Both the position numbers and the translations under genes were made by a program. From the NCBI GenBank assembly GCA_964607315.1, contig CAZSKA010000240.1, positions 1-5,777 of the forward strand: a stretch of 5,777 bases of DNA, read 5' to 3'. The notes below the pieces were generated by a model that had not been told where the DNA came from, did no database searches, and was given only the letters and a program-made list of their open reading frames with translations. Shown piece by piece: positions 5,584 to 5,777 of the stretch. The DNA is from JAHDFB01 sp964607315 (GTDB lineage: Bacteria > Bacteroidota > Bacteroidia > Chitinophagales > Saprospiraceae). The first letter of the stretch is position 1. Every line of letters starts with the position of its first letter.

Positions 5584-5603
5584 GTGTCGCTCCTCTGGAG
5601 CTT
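5584..5603 (+). repeat. Palindromic element, unit C' (identical to unit C)
   Basis: GTGTCGCTCCTCTGGAGCTT is identical over 20 bases to the copy at 290-309 and has the same plus-strand orientation. Its stem is GCTCC/GGAGC around TCT, with the GTCG tetranucleotide intact. It is the better preserved of the two units in the right composite. Confidence 0.9.
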
Positions 5604-5635
5604 AATCACGTTATGCTGTAAATATTTCTACAAAG

Positions 5636-5655
5636 CTTCCGCTCCTACGGAGCTT
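5636..5655 (+). repeat. Palindromic element, unit D' (GTCG lost)
   Basis: The stem GCTCC/GGAGC around TAC and the TCTACAAAG lead-in are intact. The expected GTGTCG before the stem reads CTTCCG, so the GTCG tetranucleotide is altered. In REP-type elements that tetranucleotide is needed for recognition, so this copy may be inactive if the family behaves the same way. Confidence 0.8.
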
Positions 5656-5753
5656 CAAATCACAATTGACATAAATAATTGCCAAAAAGAAACCAGACAC
5701 GCTTATTATCTCAGTAATTTTCAAAATGAATGTAATAAAACGAAAAATGTAGA

Positions 5754-5777
5754 AAGCCCCAGCGGGGCGACATCTTT
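5754..5777 (-). repeat. Palindromic element, unit A', cut by the window edge
   Basis: The 20-base core (5754-5773) is identical to the unit at 158-177, GCCCC/GGGGC stem included, and has the same minus orientation. The upstream flank is also related: AATGTA and AACGA motifs precede both copies. The TCTACAAAG lead-in (complement) is cut off by the end of the window after CATCTTT, so further units probably continue beyond it. Confidence 0.85.

Larger units (their letters stand above)
5569..5700 (+). repeat. Right copy of ~132-bp composite repeat
   Basis: This block corresponds along its length, in the same orientation, to 274-406 on the other side of the gene cluster. Shared landmarks in order are AAAATCTCA, an identical 20-base palindromic unit, TTCTACAAAG, a second palindromic unit, ATAAATAATT and AAACCAGACAC. 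Differences concentrate in the linkers. No 53-bp repeat follows it; instead AT-rich sequence leads to another palindromic unit at the window edge. Confidence 0.82.

Noticed and set aside
274..5700. Insertion sequence or composite transposon
   Set aside because: No transposase or integrase is encoded and no target-site duplication or terminal inverted repeats bound the interval; only diverged direct repeats were found.

Overview
This AT-rich window comes very probably from a member of the Bacteroidota, most likely a flavobacterium-like one. Three things point there: a GH109-type protein that closely resembles the Elizabethkingia enzyme as I remember it, start codons without Shine-Dalgarno sequences, and a TAnnTTTG-type promoter box. 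Genus and species cannot be read from the sequence.

Layout. Three intact genes lie on the minus strand and are read from right to left. First (5456 to 4107) is a Tat-exported Gfo/Idh/MocA-fold protein of glycoside hydrolase family 109 (alpha-N-acetylgalactosaminidase-like). One base after its stop codon comes a GHMP-family sugar kinase related to galactokinase (4105 to 3035). After a 213-bp gap with its own candidate promoter comes an exported CocE/NonD (peptidase S15-type) serine hydrolase (2821 to 935). The first two genes look translationally coupled. A plausible but unproven reading is glycan salvage: the GH109 enzyme frees GalNAc or a related sugar, and the kinase phosphorylates galactose, GalNAc or a similar sugar at C1. 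The S15 hydrolase may be independent.

The flanks are non-coding and rich in repeats. The left flank (1-934) holds a 53-bp tandem repeat with a third, shorter copy, four copies of a small GTCG-plus-palindrome element in two orientations, about 300 bp of featureless AT-rich DNA, and a GC-rich, probably structured block that ends in a 14-bp perfect hairpin just downstream of the S15 gene. The right flank (5457-5777) carries three more copies of the palindromic element. Two of them lie inside a ~132-bp composite that also occurs, in the same orientation, on the left. The three genes therefore sit between related direct repeats about 5.3 kb apart.

The most unusual content is this repeat family. 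It resembles REP/REPIN elements, with stem sequences that vary in a mostly compensatory way. No transposase, CRISPR array, tRNA or rRNA was seen, and no SusC/SusD pair lies in the window.
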